64,000 bases of DNA from Syngnathus acus (GCF_901709675.1 NC_051102.1:1084912-1148911); one strand, 5' to 3'; shown: positions 44,901 to 59,400, counted from the first letter of the stretch. The notes: a model not told the origin generated them from the sequence alone. A program made the numbers and translations.

Positions 44901-47865
44901 GGACCCCCAACTCATAGTTGCCTGTATTGAACACAAATATACTTTGAGAATAAAAAGACCCCAAGTAATAGAGTTGAAGTGCAAATTACCATCTGGAAGC
45001 TGTTTACAGGACAAGGCATCATCCAAATCTCTGGCGGTCGCTGGGTCGATTGTGAAGATGCACTCCTTCCTAAACATGAAGGACGATAAATAAATGTAGT
45101 AATTAAATGCAAGCATGGCGCGACCGCCAGTCAATCTCAGGGCTTCCATGATTCACTTAGTTTATTTCAGCACAAGCGGACTGACAGTACAAGTCCCACC
45201 TTAAGTCTTTTCTCTTGGCCAGCTCCTCGGGTGGGATGTTCCAAGGCAAATTCTTGGGTAAGCAATCTATGACTTTATCAGAGAATTCTGAAAAATCCAC
45301 ATCGTACTCTATAAGAATGCCCTCTGTTTCCGGCTCGATTTCCCCAGCCTGGCCCAAAGTTTTCGCCAGTCGACTGATGGAACAAAGAGCAGCGGGAGAG
45401 TTTATTAACATGAAAATCAATGTGCAGCACAGACACGGCAATATTCACCCTTCTGCAAAGTTGCTGTCAGCCGGACAATTGGTGATGCGGCAGATGAAGA
45501 GCGTGTTGGCGTAATCATCAGGGCGGGAGATAAAATCTTCTGGACAATCGGACAGGGGAATGTTAATCCTGGGCACGCGGTGGTCCACAGGAGAGAACAT
45601 TGCAAATGGCTTGTCGGGTAGAAATTTCAGAGAGCCTGTCACAGCCCTTGAGTGCTTCTTTTCAACAATGTACACCACCTGATACGTTGACCATGAGAAA
45701 GGTGTCATAAGGAAGTGAGAGTTGAGATCCGTTCAAAAAAATAATCATGTATGTAGAAGGCTTACTTTAGCAGTCATTTGAAAGACTTCACTAGTGGACT
45801 GTGGTGTGAAGGTGTTTTCCAGATGGTCTGAAAAGTGAAAAAAAAAAAGATCCTTTATTTCATTTGACTAATGGATTCAAATTAAATCGTAGTATACGGT
45901 AATCCCCAGCATATTCCACCCAACCACCCAGCCAACCCAGCCAACCCAACCAACCAACCAACCAACCAACCAACCAACCAACCAACCAACCAACCAACGT
46001 CAACCACCCAGCCAACCAACCAACCAACCATGGTCAACCAACCAACCAACCAACCATAGTCAACCAACCATAGTCAACCAACCAACCAACCAACCAACCA
46101 TAGTCAACCAACCACAGTCAACCAACCAACCAACCAACCAACCAACCAACCAACCAACCTGCTTGTACAATCTTCTTTTGGGCTGTTTGGATCAGGTTTT
46201 TCTTATGGGCTTCTGCCTCACTGATTCCCTCACAATCAGACTTCACCACCTATGTGGATAAACATTTCAATCAGTTGAAACAGTCAATAATGTCATGTCG
46301 GCTTTTGGAAATTAATGTCACAGTTTATACTGTATGCGGGGATTGAAAACATTTACGTGGATGGATCAATAAGAAAGTAAAGAATACCTTCCATTGTTCC
46401 TGAGGTAAGATTTGCACCACGACTATGTCTCCATTTAATGCCCTATTACGAGCAATTATGCCATCCAAAAATATATCTCGTGTATCATCCTGTTTAAAAA
46501 AAAAAAAAAAGAATAATAATTAATCCAATGATTTGGGAAAAACGCATTAGCAGCAAATATTGCCAAGATTCACTTACAGGAGACAGGATGAAAGCATCAT
46601 GGTACTTCTTGGGGTTTATTCGCAATTGTCCCTGAGAAATTAAAAAACAATTTGGATTATGTAATAATCTTGCAATAGAAGCTACATGGTTTACACACTT
46701 ACTCCTATTGTGGTAACAGAAGGGCAAATCAGGCAAAGACAGTACATTGGGTTCAAATACAAATTCAAATAAATTTAAATAATAGAAAATTGCTCTGTAT
46801 GAATGCCAGTACGTTTTTATGACAGAAATTCACATCTTTATGCACAATATACTTTTAGGTTAATCCCTGCTCCCAAATGTTGCTACAATCTAAACAATGA
46901 GCGTACCTGAATAAATTGCCCCCTTTTAAGGCCCCGCGAAACCTCTTCAGCAGTCATATAGGGTTCGAACACTTGTTTCCTTGATCCTCTGCCTCCTTTG
47001 TTCTTATTCTTGTCTGCAGGCAAATTGGCATTGGATGCTGAAACCAATTTAAATGCAATTTCAATTTGTTAAAAATGACACCCCAAATATATTCATTAGC
47101 ATAATCTGAATTTTGTTCTAATATACCTGTAGGTTTTTGTACTTTGTTGAAATCATGACTGTCACCTGAACATTTAGATGTTAGAGCTTTTTGCTTCCCC
47201 TCCTCCATCTGCTTGGACGGATTCTTTTTGTTCTTTGTCTCCTCGTGTTCTAGTTTAGTTACATTGGCTTTACTTTGGGCATTCTCAGCAAAGTGGCTGC
47301 TGTCTTTGGAGAGGTTTTCTTTGCTGGTGTCTTTATTTTTCTTCCGCTGACGCTGCTGCCTCTTGGAATCATTTGGGTCTGAAGAACTTAGCTCCTCTCC
47401 TGACTCAATGTCACCATCTTGGCTAGTGGCAGTATCCCTTCTCTGTGCCTTCCTGTGCTTTTCAGACACACCTGGCTTCTTCTCGCTGTCATTCTGTGCA
47501 TTTTGAATGCTCAATTTTACCATATACATTGACAAGGAGCTATCGTCGCCTTTATCTTTTGAGGAAGAAGGGGAAAAGTCACTGGAATCGGATAGATGAT
47601 TTGGCATTAGATCCCTTTTTCCTTGGGGTATGCTCATCTTGTCACTCTGAGCTTGAAGAAGTCTGGTAGGTCCATTGTCTTCTTTAGGGAGAGATGACTC
47701 CTTGGCATATTGCTCCAGAAATTTTGTGAAGGTGCTGCTGCGGTGCTGGCTCAGAAGTCTGGCATAGGCATCTTTGCGACAGGGAGCTTTAGACTCACTT
47801 TGACTGCCTTTCGCCTCACATTTTGGGTTGACCCTCTTGGGTTGCCGAGAAGAATCCATGTGCAT
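41966..47865 (-). CDS. dis3l2: DIS3-like 3'-5' exoribonuclease 2, complete
   Basis: DIS3L2 is a cytoplasmic, exosome-independent 3'-5' exoribonuclease that degrades oligouridylated RNAs such as pre-let-7. Exons: 47865-47127, 47037-46907, 46631-46578, 46489-46388, 46249-46159, 45827-45766, 45678-45449, 45373-45200, 45069-44990, 44921-44809, 44677-44570, 44451-44218, 44114-44035, 43922-43739, 43621-43535, 43389-43242, 43150-43020, 42667-42563, 42257-42153, 42067-41966. Total 3060 nt, 1019 residues (human about 885). Two in-frame starts, MHMDSSRQ; I use the first. After a Lys/Ser-rich N-terminus come cold-shock domains from about residue 275, the RNB core with [15 protein letters not shown] (acidic residues Asp536, 542, 544 and 545), [20 protein letters not shown], and an S1-like end. 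No PIN domain, as expected for DIS3L2. The last exon ends [10 protein letters not shown], shorter than in human. Confidence 0.95.
45918..46158. repeat. (CCAA)n microsatellite touching a dis3l2 splice donor
   Basis: About 240 bases of CCAA units with a few CCATAGT interruptions. On the minus strand it reads GTTGGTTGG and begins exactly at the donor of exon 46249-46159. Confidence 0.95.
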
Positions 47866-49856
47866 TATAAAAGCCTCTAAGGATAAACGAGAAAGCGAAT
47901 GCGACAAATAAACGATGAGTCACCTCATAGCATAACAGTTCTCCGAACGTTAAGTAAACGCCACATATACACTGCTCTACAGCCAGGTTATAGCGATCGG
48001 AATTCTTCCGTTCCACACAAGCATAAGGATGACTGTGCAAGTAAACTCAAGGTGACAATTATTGTTAGTGAACATTACCAGCTAACGTTAGCCGCTAACT
48101 CGGGTGCTAGTGTTCGTTTGAGCATTAGTTTTACGGCACATGAAGAATTATTCAACGTTCAACGCGCTATGCACTTTTAATCGTGACCGCTAATCAAGGA
48201 CACCAAAACATTTGAGCAATAATTTAATTACAATCAATTACATACCGCTTATGAACACGAACCACGAGCTTGACCCATTGACTTCCGGTGTCGTCAAATT
48301 GACGCGTTCATGAAAATTGTGGAAAGTACTAAATTCACACTCTTTATTCCACAAAAAGTCCCAGAGTAAATCAAAGTGTAATATTCCCTTAGATTTAATC
48401 ATATATGTATCAAAAACTGTTATTCGAGTTTTCTTTCAAATTTTTTTGGGATAGATATACAAATGAACAAGCTTGACTTTTTAAACAGGGAAAGAAACTC
48501 TAGAGGGCAGCAAAGATTAAAATACGCATATGCACTCGGTGATGGAAATAGTCGCTTATTGTTTTTCAACCTCATAGTTAAACAGAATCAAATTAATGTA
48601 ATGAATAATCAATGTACATGTCTATGATTAATTTTGCGGAAAGTATTGGTGATTAATATGATAGTTCAGAGTTCATTTTTAACTGTTCAGCTGGTATGGT
48701 ATTTGACTTCATTCTGAAACTGTATGCAAAGTATACATGGCCTAACGTTTAAAAAAACGTGGTTTATCCAGAAAAGATAGAATATAGTGCTTGGCTGTAA
48801 ATGTTAGAGGCAAACAAAATGTTCCGAATCACACGTAAAAACTGTAGTCATTTTTTGTTTAATCCTTCAATGCCTTACAACTATTTTCACCTCATATGCA
48901 GTATGCATAATTGTGTATCTTAATTGTAAAACCTTTTTTGCTTGCCACCCTGATTTTTACTTGACTCAAACCCTAAGAAACCTCTGAGTAAGCAGAACGT
49001 TTGTATAAAAGATGACTGGTGCAGTCTCTCCCACGGACGGTTATGGTTGAACAAACCCAAGTTGTAATGCATGCAGATGAAGAAGCAAATGACTATGAAA
49101 TATTCATTGAGTTAGGAGAGGCAGTGCACTTGTAAAAGAGGATGAAACAGAAGGGTCAGGAGCACTCATCTCACGCAGAGTGTCATCTTTTTCTCTCCTA
49201 TGCACCATCATCTCTCTGCTTTTTGAATGCATGTATCTTTACATTGGTCTTATGGCATCATAAATCTAAGATTTTCTGTAACTGCCAGTGCAGCTGGGCC
49301 AAACAGGATGTCGTCTTCATTATCGGTTGTAGTGGGCATCATGTAAGCTAGGGGGGCTCTGCAATCTGCACTTTCTACTGCCATGACAACGGCCTCTGAG
49401 TCACCCCAGGCATTGCAACCCCCATCTTCAGTCGTGACCATTGCTGCAAAGTATCAGAGAAGACCAGACGTGTTTTTACAACACCGCCAGCAATGGTGTT
49501 CTTGTCAACAGATGGCAGTACAGATGTCGATAAAACAAAATAAACTCTCTCTATATGGACAATCATTATAGAACATGGATGGATGGAACAGCCTACATTA
49601 GTTTTAATCTATCTTTAAAAACTGGCTCAAGATCAAGAAAAGAACAATAATAGTGTTTTTGTATTTTTTGACTGTTTTAATTTGAAACACCTTTGTAATT
49701 GTTCCAAACGTGCTGTTCAAATAAAGTTTTTAGAATTGTTATTGAAGCCACAATGTTGAGTTCCGAATGTGTCCGCTTAAAAACCTAATGATGGAGAAGT
49801 TTTTAAACACATCATGTTGCACCAATAACCATTGATTGGTGCGATGGAGCCTATAT

Positions 49857-49858
<2 letters not shown>

Positions 49859-49905
<47 letters not shown>
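49859..49905. repeat. (TCA)n trinucleotide repeat
   Basis: About 15 perfect TCA units in the divergent spacer; it yields false poly-His and poly-Met frames. Confidence 0.97.
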
Positions 49906-50407
49906 GTGCCAGTTTGAGCAATACAATCAAATTATATTTCTGTCATTTTTCTTCCCACGGGCGCCACTTTCAGAACCGGACAGCTCCAGTCCGTTCACAC
50001 GCCCCGCCCATCTCCGTCAGACTGGCGGTGAGAAAAGGAGAAAAGACAGCACACTGCCGTGGCTCTGGGCGACACCTCAGGTGGTCTATTGGGATTTTTT
50101 TCTTGTGGCGCTGAACTTCAAGAACAATTTGCTCCTTGCCACTTTTCATCCTTCACCTCTAACAATGGGTGGCTGTTTCCAGTTTGTGGAGGAATCACGA
50201 TTTTCATTGAGTTACGACGTTTGACGTGCAGGCGAGGTTTGAGGGGATCCTGTTTGAGGGGATCCTGTGTGCAATGAAAAGTGGGCAATTACTGTCGGCT
50301 GTATCTCCATCGTGCAGGACACGTCCTCTTGTCGGTGCTCCTTAAATCGGCGAGGCTGTTGGTTATGCTTGCAGCACTTTTCCCAGCATTTTCTCTTCGG
50401 TGTCCCT

Positions 50408-50433
50408 GAAGAAGAAGAAGAAGAAGAAGAAGA
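50408..50433. repeat. (GAA)n repeat directly before the GPR158-like start codon
   Basis: Eight GAA units end nine bases before the ATG at 50443, inside the presumed 5' UTR. Confidence 0.95.
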
Positions 50434-50442
50434 CGAAGGAAG

Positions 50443-53400
50443 ATGGCTCTCCTGGTCGTGCTTCTGCAAACGGGGCTTGTTTTGGGCTCCAATTACGGAT
50501 ATGTGGACTGGTCGGAAAACGACCGAGACGAAAGCCCTTCAATCTTCAGCACCCAAGGCATCAACAGGGAGCCGCCCCACTACCACCCGACTTATTTTCA
50601 CTCGCCGTCGGGTACCGAGCGCACGGTCGTGGCGCACAAAATCGAGGAGGACCTGCCGAGGGTAGTGACTGCTTTCCTCCACAGCGGCGACTCCTCCGCG
50701 CTGAGGCAGGTCAACTGCTCACGAAGGTACGAGCTGAGCAGCCTGCGAGGCGGCCTGCACGTCGCCTCCCACTACTCGCTGCACGGCATCCTGGATACCA
50801 TGACGCACGCCACCAACTTTTTGAACATGATCTTGCAAGCCAACAGGTCCCGGGAGGACACCTTGCAACAGGACATTTACTGGTATCACGCGCTAGTTCG
50901 GAGCATGCTCGAGGGGGATCCCAAAATCCACAGAGCCGTGGTAAGCTTCCACAGAGACGCACCGGCACCGACTCCGCACGTCTTTCTGCAGGCGACCAGG
51001 AGCCAGAAGGAAGTGGTGCTGCAGGAACGGCTGCTGACGAGCAGGAGCCCCGAGTACGAGTGGTTGAAGGAGTTTAGGGATGGAAAGAGAGCACACACGC
51101 ATAGAAGGGGGTCGGACCCCAAGACTGGAGTTTACCTTCTGGAGAAGAATCAGATCAAGTGGTCTGCACCTTACCTGGAGTGCGAACATGGGGCTTTCGT
51201 GCCCTACTGGCTACTCACTTTGTCAGCCGGCTTCTATGGACTCAAGAGAGACTCTGCACTCGAATTCAGGTGAGAGAAATATGTTGGGGGATCAGGCAAC
51301 AGAGAGCACTCATTAGGCGGATAGTATATGCACTTGTAGCCACAAGCGCACACTTACAGATGCTTGCAACCCCCTCGGTCTTTGTTTATCATACCCTCCA
51401 CAGTCAGTGTTCCATTCTAAAGAGAGACTCTTTAAAACAGTTGTTAATGAAGAGCCTATAGAGAATTTAAAATGCTCTCCTGTCAAGGAACAGCTGGGCT
51501 TGTCTTCTTCATGCATACACTTTGAAAGGAGTGATGCAAGCTTTATGCGTCCCCCCCAAGAGTGCCGTTTGTATGAGCGGGTTGCAATTGTGCATGTTTA
51601 AACACTCAGAGATGTGAAGCAATCGATAATACTATAAGTAAACAATAATGAATAGATAGGGTTGAGGCATCTCAATCAGACAGGTCGAGTATGATACTAA
51701 AGAAAGCCTGCAGGAAAGGTGTTTCGTAATATTTGCTACGCGTTATTGTCATGGCCAATTACTGTCATAAGCTGTGCGAGCTGTTACATCTACTAGTTAG
51801 AATGCGGCGGCTGTGCCGCATATTTTGAGTGACACTGACAAAATTACTGTAAATAAATAATCAAATCAATAATTAATTTAAATAAATAAATGTTTCCAAT
51901 TAATGTTGCAAAAAAGCCACAATTTTTAAATTTTTCAAAAAACAGCCCAACCTAAGAGCAAATTGAAATTAAAAACTCCGTATTTATACACTAACGTCAC
52001 AGAGAGGTTGATCAAAGAGCTGCATAAGGGTCTGGAGCTGTGAGTTTCCCACCCCTGAGTTATCCACTTAAAATGGTGCTTACTTGCATAACAATAATAA
52101 TACATACATACGTAAATACACCAATCCCCGAATTGCAAAACTGGAGTCGAGTGTCGGTTAAAGTCACACAGCATAGAGAATGTGCATTTCCTCCTCATGT
52201 TCGTGAGAGCTGGAAATGCTTCTCTGCTTCCGTCTCAGTGCTGTGATGACGTTCCTAAAAATAGAATGTCTGGACAGAAAAGCTTAAGCCTTTCTTCATC
52301 TGGTGTAATTTCCCCTTGCTTCTAATGCAATGGAAAAATTCACAATACATTAAGACATTGTGACAGCGAGAGATGGAGCAGTAGCTGTCATAAGTCATTG
52401 CTTTCTGTCTCAGTCAAACAAAGACTGCCTCACGCATACACTGACTGCTTTCCTCTCCTTGTGCACGATGGAGTGGAGGTGGCGGTAAAATCCTCTCTCC
52501 ATGCTTGTTTGTTCCACTTCCCTGCAGGCAGATGGAGACAGCGGGTGTCAGGCTCATCCACGGAAACACAAAAGAGAAAAGGAGAAGGGGACATTTCAAA
52601 GTGTGACACTGGGGACTTACTTTGAACACAAAATCACATTATGAATAATGCTTAAAACTCCGGTTTAGATTCAGGACAGTTGGCTTTTTGAAGGATCTAC
52701 AGTGATGCCTATTTTCTATGATTAACTAGAAATGGTTTAGAATTGTTTATTCCAGCATTTTTTGAAATTAATAATTTGGTTGCAATAATTTGGTTCATGT
52801 TATCGACAATGTGACCGCAACATGTGTTTTGAGGCAAGTGTTGCCACAGCCGTGTATTCAAAAAGTCACATATCTGTTATGATAGATTTCAGTTTGATGT
52901 CTTTGGTCCTTTTATACCTTTTTAAAACTAAGAACATTACATATTGCTTGCTGCACAAACATGGAATATAATCTCATAGAGCCATTGGCAGTTTGTAAAC
53001 AATGACAAAATCATAATTCTTTTTTTTCACCTCATACTTGATTCTTTAAATTGTTTTGTCCCACTAGTATAGATGTCTGCCTTGATTCATTTACACAAGC
53101 CATTTTTTTTCCTCCTAACCTTTTGTCTGCTCTTTCCCCTCTCCAGAGGTGTTGTTCGTTTGGACGTGAACTTGCAGAATGTGGATATTGACCAGTGTTC
53201 TGACAGTGGCTGGTTTGCCGGGACACATCGCTGCAATCTTACCAGCATGGAAGTAAGTGCTGCATCATTTTCATCTTTTCCCTCTTTCAAACACTTTTGC
53301 ATTTTTTTTCTTTTTAATCCAAACGCCGAGGTACCCGTGGATGGACGTCATCCATCGAGTTTTGTCACTTTTTAGAGCGCGATGATCCATGTTCTGTCAG

Positions 53401-56400
53401 TGTGTGAGGATCTTTTTTTTTTTTGCGCATTAGCTTCCACCTTCATGTCAGTGCCGAGGAGTTTAAACTGACAAACCTCCTTGACCCCAGTGGGGGAGGA
53501 GCTTTGGAGCTGCTCATGTGTACATGGCATGTCGCCGCCAATATGATGTATAATAAATGTTGTGTAATGGATTGCATCAAGATTCTTTGAATAATTGACT
53601 ATGCTCTTTGTCTATGTGCCCGCCTGCCTTCCGCTTTTCTTTGTTTTGGTTTGTTTTATCGCTCTCAAACTCAAGGCCCGGGGGCCAGATTCGGCCCGCC
53701 ACATCATTTTATGTGGCCTGCAAAATCAAAATCATGAGTGTCAAGTCAATGTTTCTTGCTTAAATGCCCAAACTCTAAATTGAGATATTGCAACATTTTA
53801 TGTTATAATCCCAATTTCAAAATTAATTGGAACATTTTTGAACTTTTCTGTTGTATGTGAAAATATCCACACCCATTCATTTCTATTTAAGTCATCAATG
53901 GCCCCATGAGGTAAAACATAACTCCGATGCGGCCCACAACAAAAAGAGAGTTTGACACCTCTGCTCTAAACTAATGGTGTCAAACTCAAATAGTTTTGTC
54001 AGCAAATTGCAACAGCAGCAGCCCACCTCGAAGATTTTGTCTTTGGGTATCTTGTTCTCACTCTTAGGAGCGTGCACTAGACCAGAGGTCCCCAACCACC
54101 GGGCCGCGGACCGGTACCGGTCCGTGGGTCATTTGGTACCGGGCCCCACAGAAAAATATATATAAATAAATGTCGCGTCTAAAAAGAAAACTAAAACAAA
54201 CTACGGTTGTCCGCAAGGGAGAAAAAGCTAAACAAACCCTGTTGTAATTCAACGTAATGGTGAGTTTTATGTTTAAGTGGTTTATATTTGTTTTTATGCC
54301 AGTCGTATCATTTTATTTCGTTGTTTTTACCCCCCGGACTTTAAAGGCCGGTCCGTGAAAATATTTCTGACACGTAACCGGTCCGTGGCGCAAAAAAGGT
54401 TGGGGACCGCTGCACTAGACCACACATCACGTATTTGAATTTTTGTGTTTGTTGGGATCTTGGTGGCGTGACATTCCACGTTGTAGAGCCGCTTACTCTC
54501 TCTCCTCATCTGATGAGTCTTCTAACGCACAGCACATTTCTCGGTGATTCAGTGGCAACTTAGTCATCACTGTTATTCATCTTTTTTGAGTAGGCGCGTG
54601 GGAGGTGAGATTCAAGATGTGGCCACACACTGCGTGTGTTGAAAGAGAAAACTTGTATTGACAAAATCAGGAATTCTACTTGACCAGATAATTTGATTAC
54701 TAGTACGTAATGTAACCATGCCAGGCAGTTTTTTTTTTTTTTTAACGGATATGTATGGCAAGCGTCAACTGTATTTGGAGTCTCATCTTTCAGGGAAGCC
54801 CAGAAGAACTTGAAGCAGATCAGATTCTATTTTCCTTATTAATGCATTCATTATCTTTAAACACTTGATGCGGACTGTACTCTGTGTTCTAATATCTTTC
54901 AGTTATGTACAGAGGTGGGAATGAAATTCCAGTAATAACAAAAGTGTCTAGATCGAAACGTCTTTTTTTTTTTACAACAAAGAAGGAATCGATAAAAATC
55001 TCAGTTATGTTCAGAATGAAAAGTGAATGCAAGGAGAAAGTTGTAGAGACAACAAATGAGATGTAAGCCTCCTTCTTGCAAAGCTGTGATTATTTTTTTT
55101 ATTTACCAGTCACAGTCAAAATACAAAGACTGTGAAATGGTCACCGTAGGCAAACTACTAAAAATAATTCATCCTCATCAAATGTTCAGTTTAAGACTCC
55201 AGTTTACGCTTGCAGGGCTGTATGGATTAGCTCATTATCTGCTAGCTGCCCATCTCTTATTTTCTCACTTTGTGTGCTGCTTGAACTTGCTTTTCCCTCT
55301 TATTCCTATTTGATATGGTGAAATTATCTTTATAGTTCAACAGCCTGCCGGCTACACCTGAAGTGGATGATGTCCCAAAAAAAAGTGAGGCATTGAGGAG
55401 ACATTTTGGGGGGAAATGCAGGTGAAACGTTGAAACAGCTTTTATCTTTCTCCTAAAACACATTATTTGCTGAAATGGCCTGTGGGAAGTCAATTGAATC
55501 CAAGCAAGCCCTGAGATTCAGTCTCCCAAGTTCTCACAATCAAGTCCTTGTTAATGTGATGGAGCATCATGTTGCTCTGCAGAACGTGCGAAAGTTCTAT
55601 TTGTGACGTGTCGCTCGAGCGCATCTCAGCAATGTTAACACCTCGTCGATGTGATGTTGCCTCATCCTTCAAACTTTGTGTCTCAGTCAATTGAGAGTAG
55701 TGGGAACTGTTCTGCTTGGCAATGTTAGGGGCGACAGAACAAGCCATCAAGTAAGATCCAATAATTAAACTTGCCCAAAACTTCAAATAGACTTGCTCCA
55801 AAAACTACGACAATGATGCGGCCCGCGACAAAAATTTATTTGACACCCCCGAGTTAAACAATCCATACTTTGACATTTTTCTCTCTTGTAAGATCTTTGC
55901 ATTGGCTCATTAAAAGCTGGAAAACGCTGATATACAGCTCTAATTTTTTTTCCCCACCACCCTGGTCAGGCTCTTTCAAGTCTTCTTGTTTTCTCTTATA
56001 CATTCCCGCAGAGGCTGTGGACGAAGTGGGATCTGTCATCATGTTCTAAATACGCTCATGCATTTATGGATGAGTTGTCATAAAGGGTAGGCTCTTACAC
56101 GATTACTCGGGTAATTATACAACAGCTTCGACATGATTCCTTCAAGCCATTGAGACAGGATGCGTATGAAGATATCAAGATGGGTTTTCTAGGGTGTGCA
56201 AAAGTGTGTTTGCATATGTATGTGTGTGTGTCGGAGATAAAGCAGAGCTCTGCTAATGAGCGTAAACTGCAATGACAGGCAAAAAGGGTTTGCCACTCAA
56301 GGCCACACTACCTCATTTTCCTGCCTCATTTTTCTGTTTCCATGACTATTTATGGAGCAATTTCCCTCACACTCTCCTTTCGTTCCATGTGCTCTTCTTG

Positions 56401-59400
56401 AATACTCCTACTCCATTTTCTTAAAGCCAAGTATGTCCTTAGAAAAGAGGACTGTGTAATTTAAAAACAGGATTTTTCTGGGAGATTAAAATTTGCTCTA
56501 TGTAAAATATTTGAATTTCTGAAGGCAAAAAAAGTGAGAGGCTAACATCACTTTTCAGCTTCCTTCCATTGTCCGTACTGCACAGCAGATTCTAACACGC
56601 GATTAATTCTGGCAACAGCTCAGCAAGTATTTTTTAGTGATGTGCGTTGCATGCATCTGAAATATTAATCACTTGTACATATCTGCCTCTTTCTGGCACA
56701 GATGCAAGAAATTCTGATGACAAATTCTATGCTCCGTCAACATGTGTGCTGGATGTCTGGCAGATTTTAGTCATGAACAGCGAACCCTCGGAATCATTGT
56801 ACAAGTCATTTTTACTATTTGTCTTTCTAGCAACAAATTTCCCAGGTTTCTTTTTCAAGGCTTTGGGGCTAGTTGTGAATAACAATACAGCCTTGGAGAG
56901 TAAAGGATGAAAAGCCCCTCTGCATCCAAAGTGCAATGATTAACTAACGGCTCACTATTAGAGTGCCACCCAATTAAGGGGATCCGTTAAATGGAAGCAC
57001 CTGAAACCATCGCTTAATAGCTTTTTCATTGCGCCTGAAGAAAAATGAGGCAAGCCTTGGAAATACTTAGTTGCATTTAGATGTTTTTATGTCTGCATTG
57101 TTTTTCAAGGCTTTGCCTTGTGATAGAAGACAAACATTTTATACTTGAGAGGCACTTGAAAGGCTTGAAAACATAAATATTGCTTCCGCTACGGCATCTT
57201 ACGAGTGCGTTTGCTGTACCTCTACTTATGAACTTAATTGGTTCTGCCATTGGGTTTGTAAGTCGAAGCAACGTTTCCCATAGGAATCAATGTAAAAGCA
57301 AATAATGCGTGCTGGACTATTTTTCCATGTAAAACATACAGAAAACCAAAATAACAGTTTTATTTTTGCTTTTTTAAACCTTTATAAGAAAAAATAAATG
57401 TCACTGTTACGTCACTTTTTTTCAACCACCTCAAGTGTGACATCCATCTTTCTACTTTTCCTATCACACCTGTGCACCCAAAGATTGAATTCATGTCAAT
57501 CAGTTGTAAAATAGAATCATGAAAAAATTGGGCAAAAACAGTCATTATCCACAATAAAAAGCTTTGAATATTTTTCTTCAATAGGCTCTTGGTATGTATC
57601 CTCAATATAAATTGGATAACTTTATTAAACTTCCTTTCATCCATCATCTAGTACACGTATCTGGACACACAAGCAAGTGAGATGCTGAGCTGTTTTTTGT
57701 AGCCAACACATCACGTGTCAATTTAGTTGCCCACATCATCCTCCCCCTCAGAGACCTATTGCAGTATTTACGAGCATTCATGCCAAATTTATTGCGGCTT
57801 TAATTTCAGCGCACGTTTGCAACTTGCATTCAAACCGATGTGAGCGTTCCGTATGAAACTATAAATATATAAACTCGTCGAGGCATGAACTGAGCTGAAA
57901 TAATGCGGAAGCTCGAATTGTGCAAACAAGCCTTAATTCTTAATTTAGATATGAATTATTGTCCCGGTTACTTGGCAAAGCTGTGTGATTTCCCTGGACG
58001 CCAGGCGTGTTTATAGCCGGGCCTGCTGCTGCAGCTGATGAGCATGCGGATAATATTGAAGACTCAATAACACAACTTTAGCAAGTTCATTTAACAAAGC
58101 GCACTGGGCAAGAGCGCAGTTTGTAGTATGAGCAATTTTATGCTTTATAGATGGAAGTATCGATTCTCAAAATCATTTTTGACGGAGCTGGCAGATTCCA
58201 CTTATTATGCACAACTGTGTTATTTCCCTGGTTGTGTACTCAACAAAGGCCGATGGAAAATATGTGGTTTATTCTTTTTTTTAATTCATAATTTTTTTTA
58301 AAAACTATAATGTGTTGCAGCTGAAAAAAAGTAGATAACCGTTTTGCATTCTGATCTGTTTTCTCTTCTCGCAGTGCACGCCAATCGCCGGTCACGGATT
58401 TGTGTTGGACAAATACAAGTGCCAATGCAAGAAAGGATTTTACCATCCAAGCCGTGTGGCGCTCAATGGCTTTAAAAGTAGGTTACAAATCCTCCTTTAG
58501 CTTTACAATACATGTTGCGGCTCCATGACACATCGAAATATTGATATTTGAACACAAGCCTTTTGAGACTTATGGGAAAACGACCTTTTCAGGCATTTTT
58601 TGTCTGATATTTTTGTGCTCACTTTGAAGAGATATCCTGGGGGTTGGAACTTTCAGGATGCAGGCCCAGTTACTCATGTTCTTGCTGCTGCGGAAATTTT
58701 AAGCCTTGCACTTGCACAGGTATTGAAGCAAAAGGATCAGACCAAATGGATGAATGTGTCATGACCTCTGCTGATCATGGGCCGGATTCAAATGAGTGCA
58801 TTCATTTGACTGAGAGCACTGCAGCGTCCTCAGGCAGGAAGCTTGCTTCGGATCAGCCAAATAATCAAGCGACTGCAGGGATTCTCCTCCCTGACTCCAG
58901 CAATACAGCGCCCCTGAGGCTATGATATGCTAAGCTGCAGCTTTATTGTAATGCAGCAAGATGTGAGCTCCATTGTGTGAAGAGACTCACAGGTCTCGGA
59001 AAGTGTCTGGTATGTTCTTTGTAAACACCTGGAGTTCACACTAACAAGATTGGGCGGGAAACCGTTTGGTATTGTTTCCTAGCAACGGGCCAAAAGGGGC
59101 ACAATGGTGAGGGAAAGATGCAGCATGTCATGACTTAGTTAGAAACTGTGCAAAATAACAACATTTATACAACAATGGATATCATTTCAATACCGCAGTG
59201 GAAATTCACCTAATAATAGGTAGGAAATCCAGAAAAGCGTAAAGTTTGCAATCTTGCATACGATAGGAGTGCTAAGATTCACAATAAGTTGATTAAGCAC
59301 TATTTTTCAGAGGTGCAGCAGATGGTCAATGAATTGGAAAAATTGGAGGATTTATGTCAGATTTAATAGACTAACTCCTAATCTGGCCTCAACGGACATG

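Larger units (their letters stand above)
47866..50442. other. Divergent spacer between dis3l2 and the GPR158-like gene
   Basis: Head-to-head arrangement. The left part (to about 48260) probably holds the dis3l2 5' UTR and promoter, with a likely 5' UTR splice acceptor right before 47872. No supported gene was found between. A (TCA)n run lies at 49859-49905 and a (GAA)n run at 50408-50433. Confidence 0.5.

Noticed and set aside
45882-46067. Minus-strand frame rich in Val-Gly-Trp-Leu
   Set aside because: A reading of the CCAA microsatellite in a dis3l2 intron.
58644-58925. Cys-rich plus-strand frame in GPR158-like intron 3
   Set aside because: No flanking splice sites in phase with the receptor and no recognised domain; likely chance.
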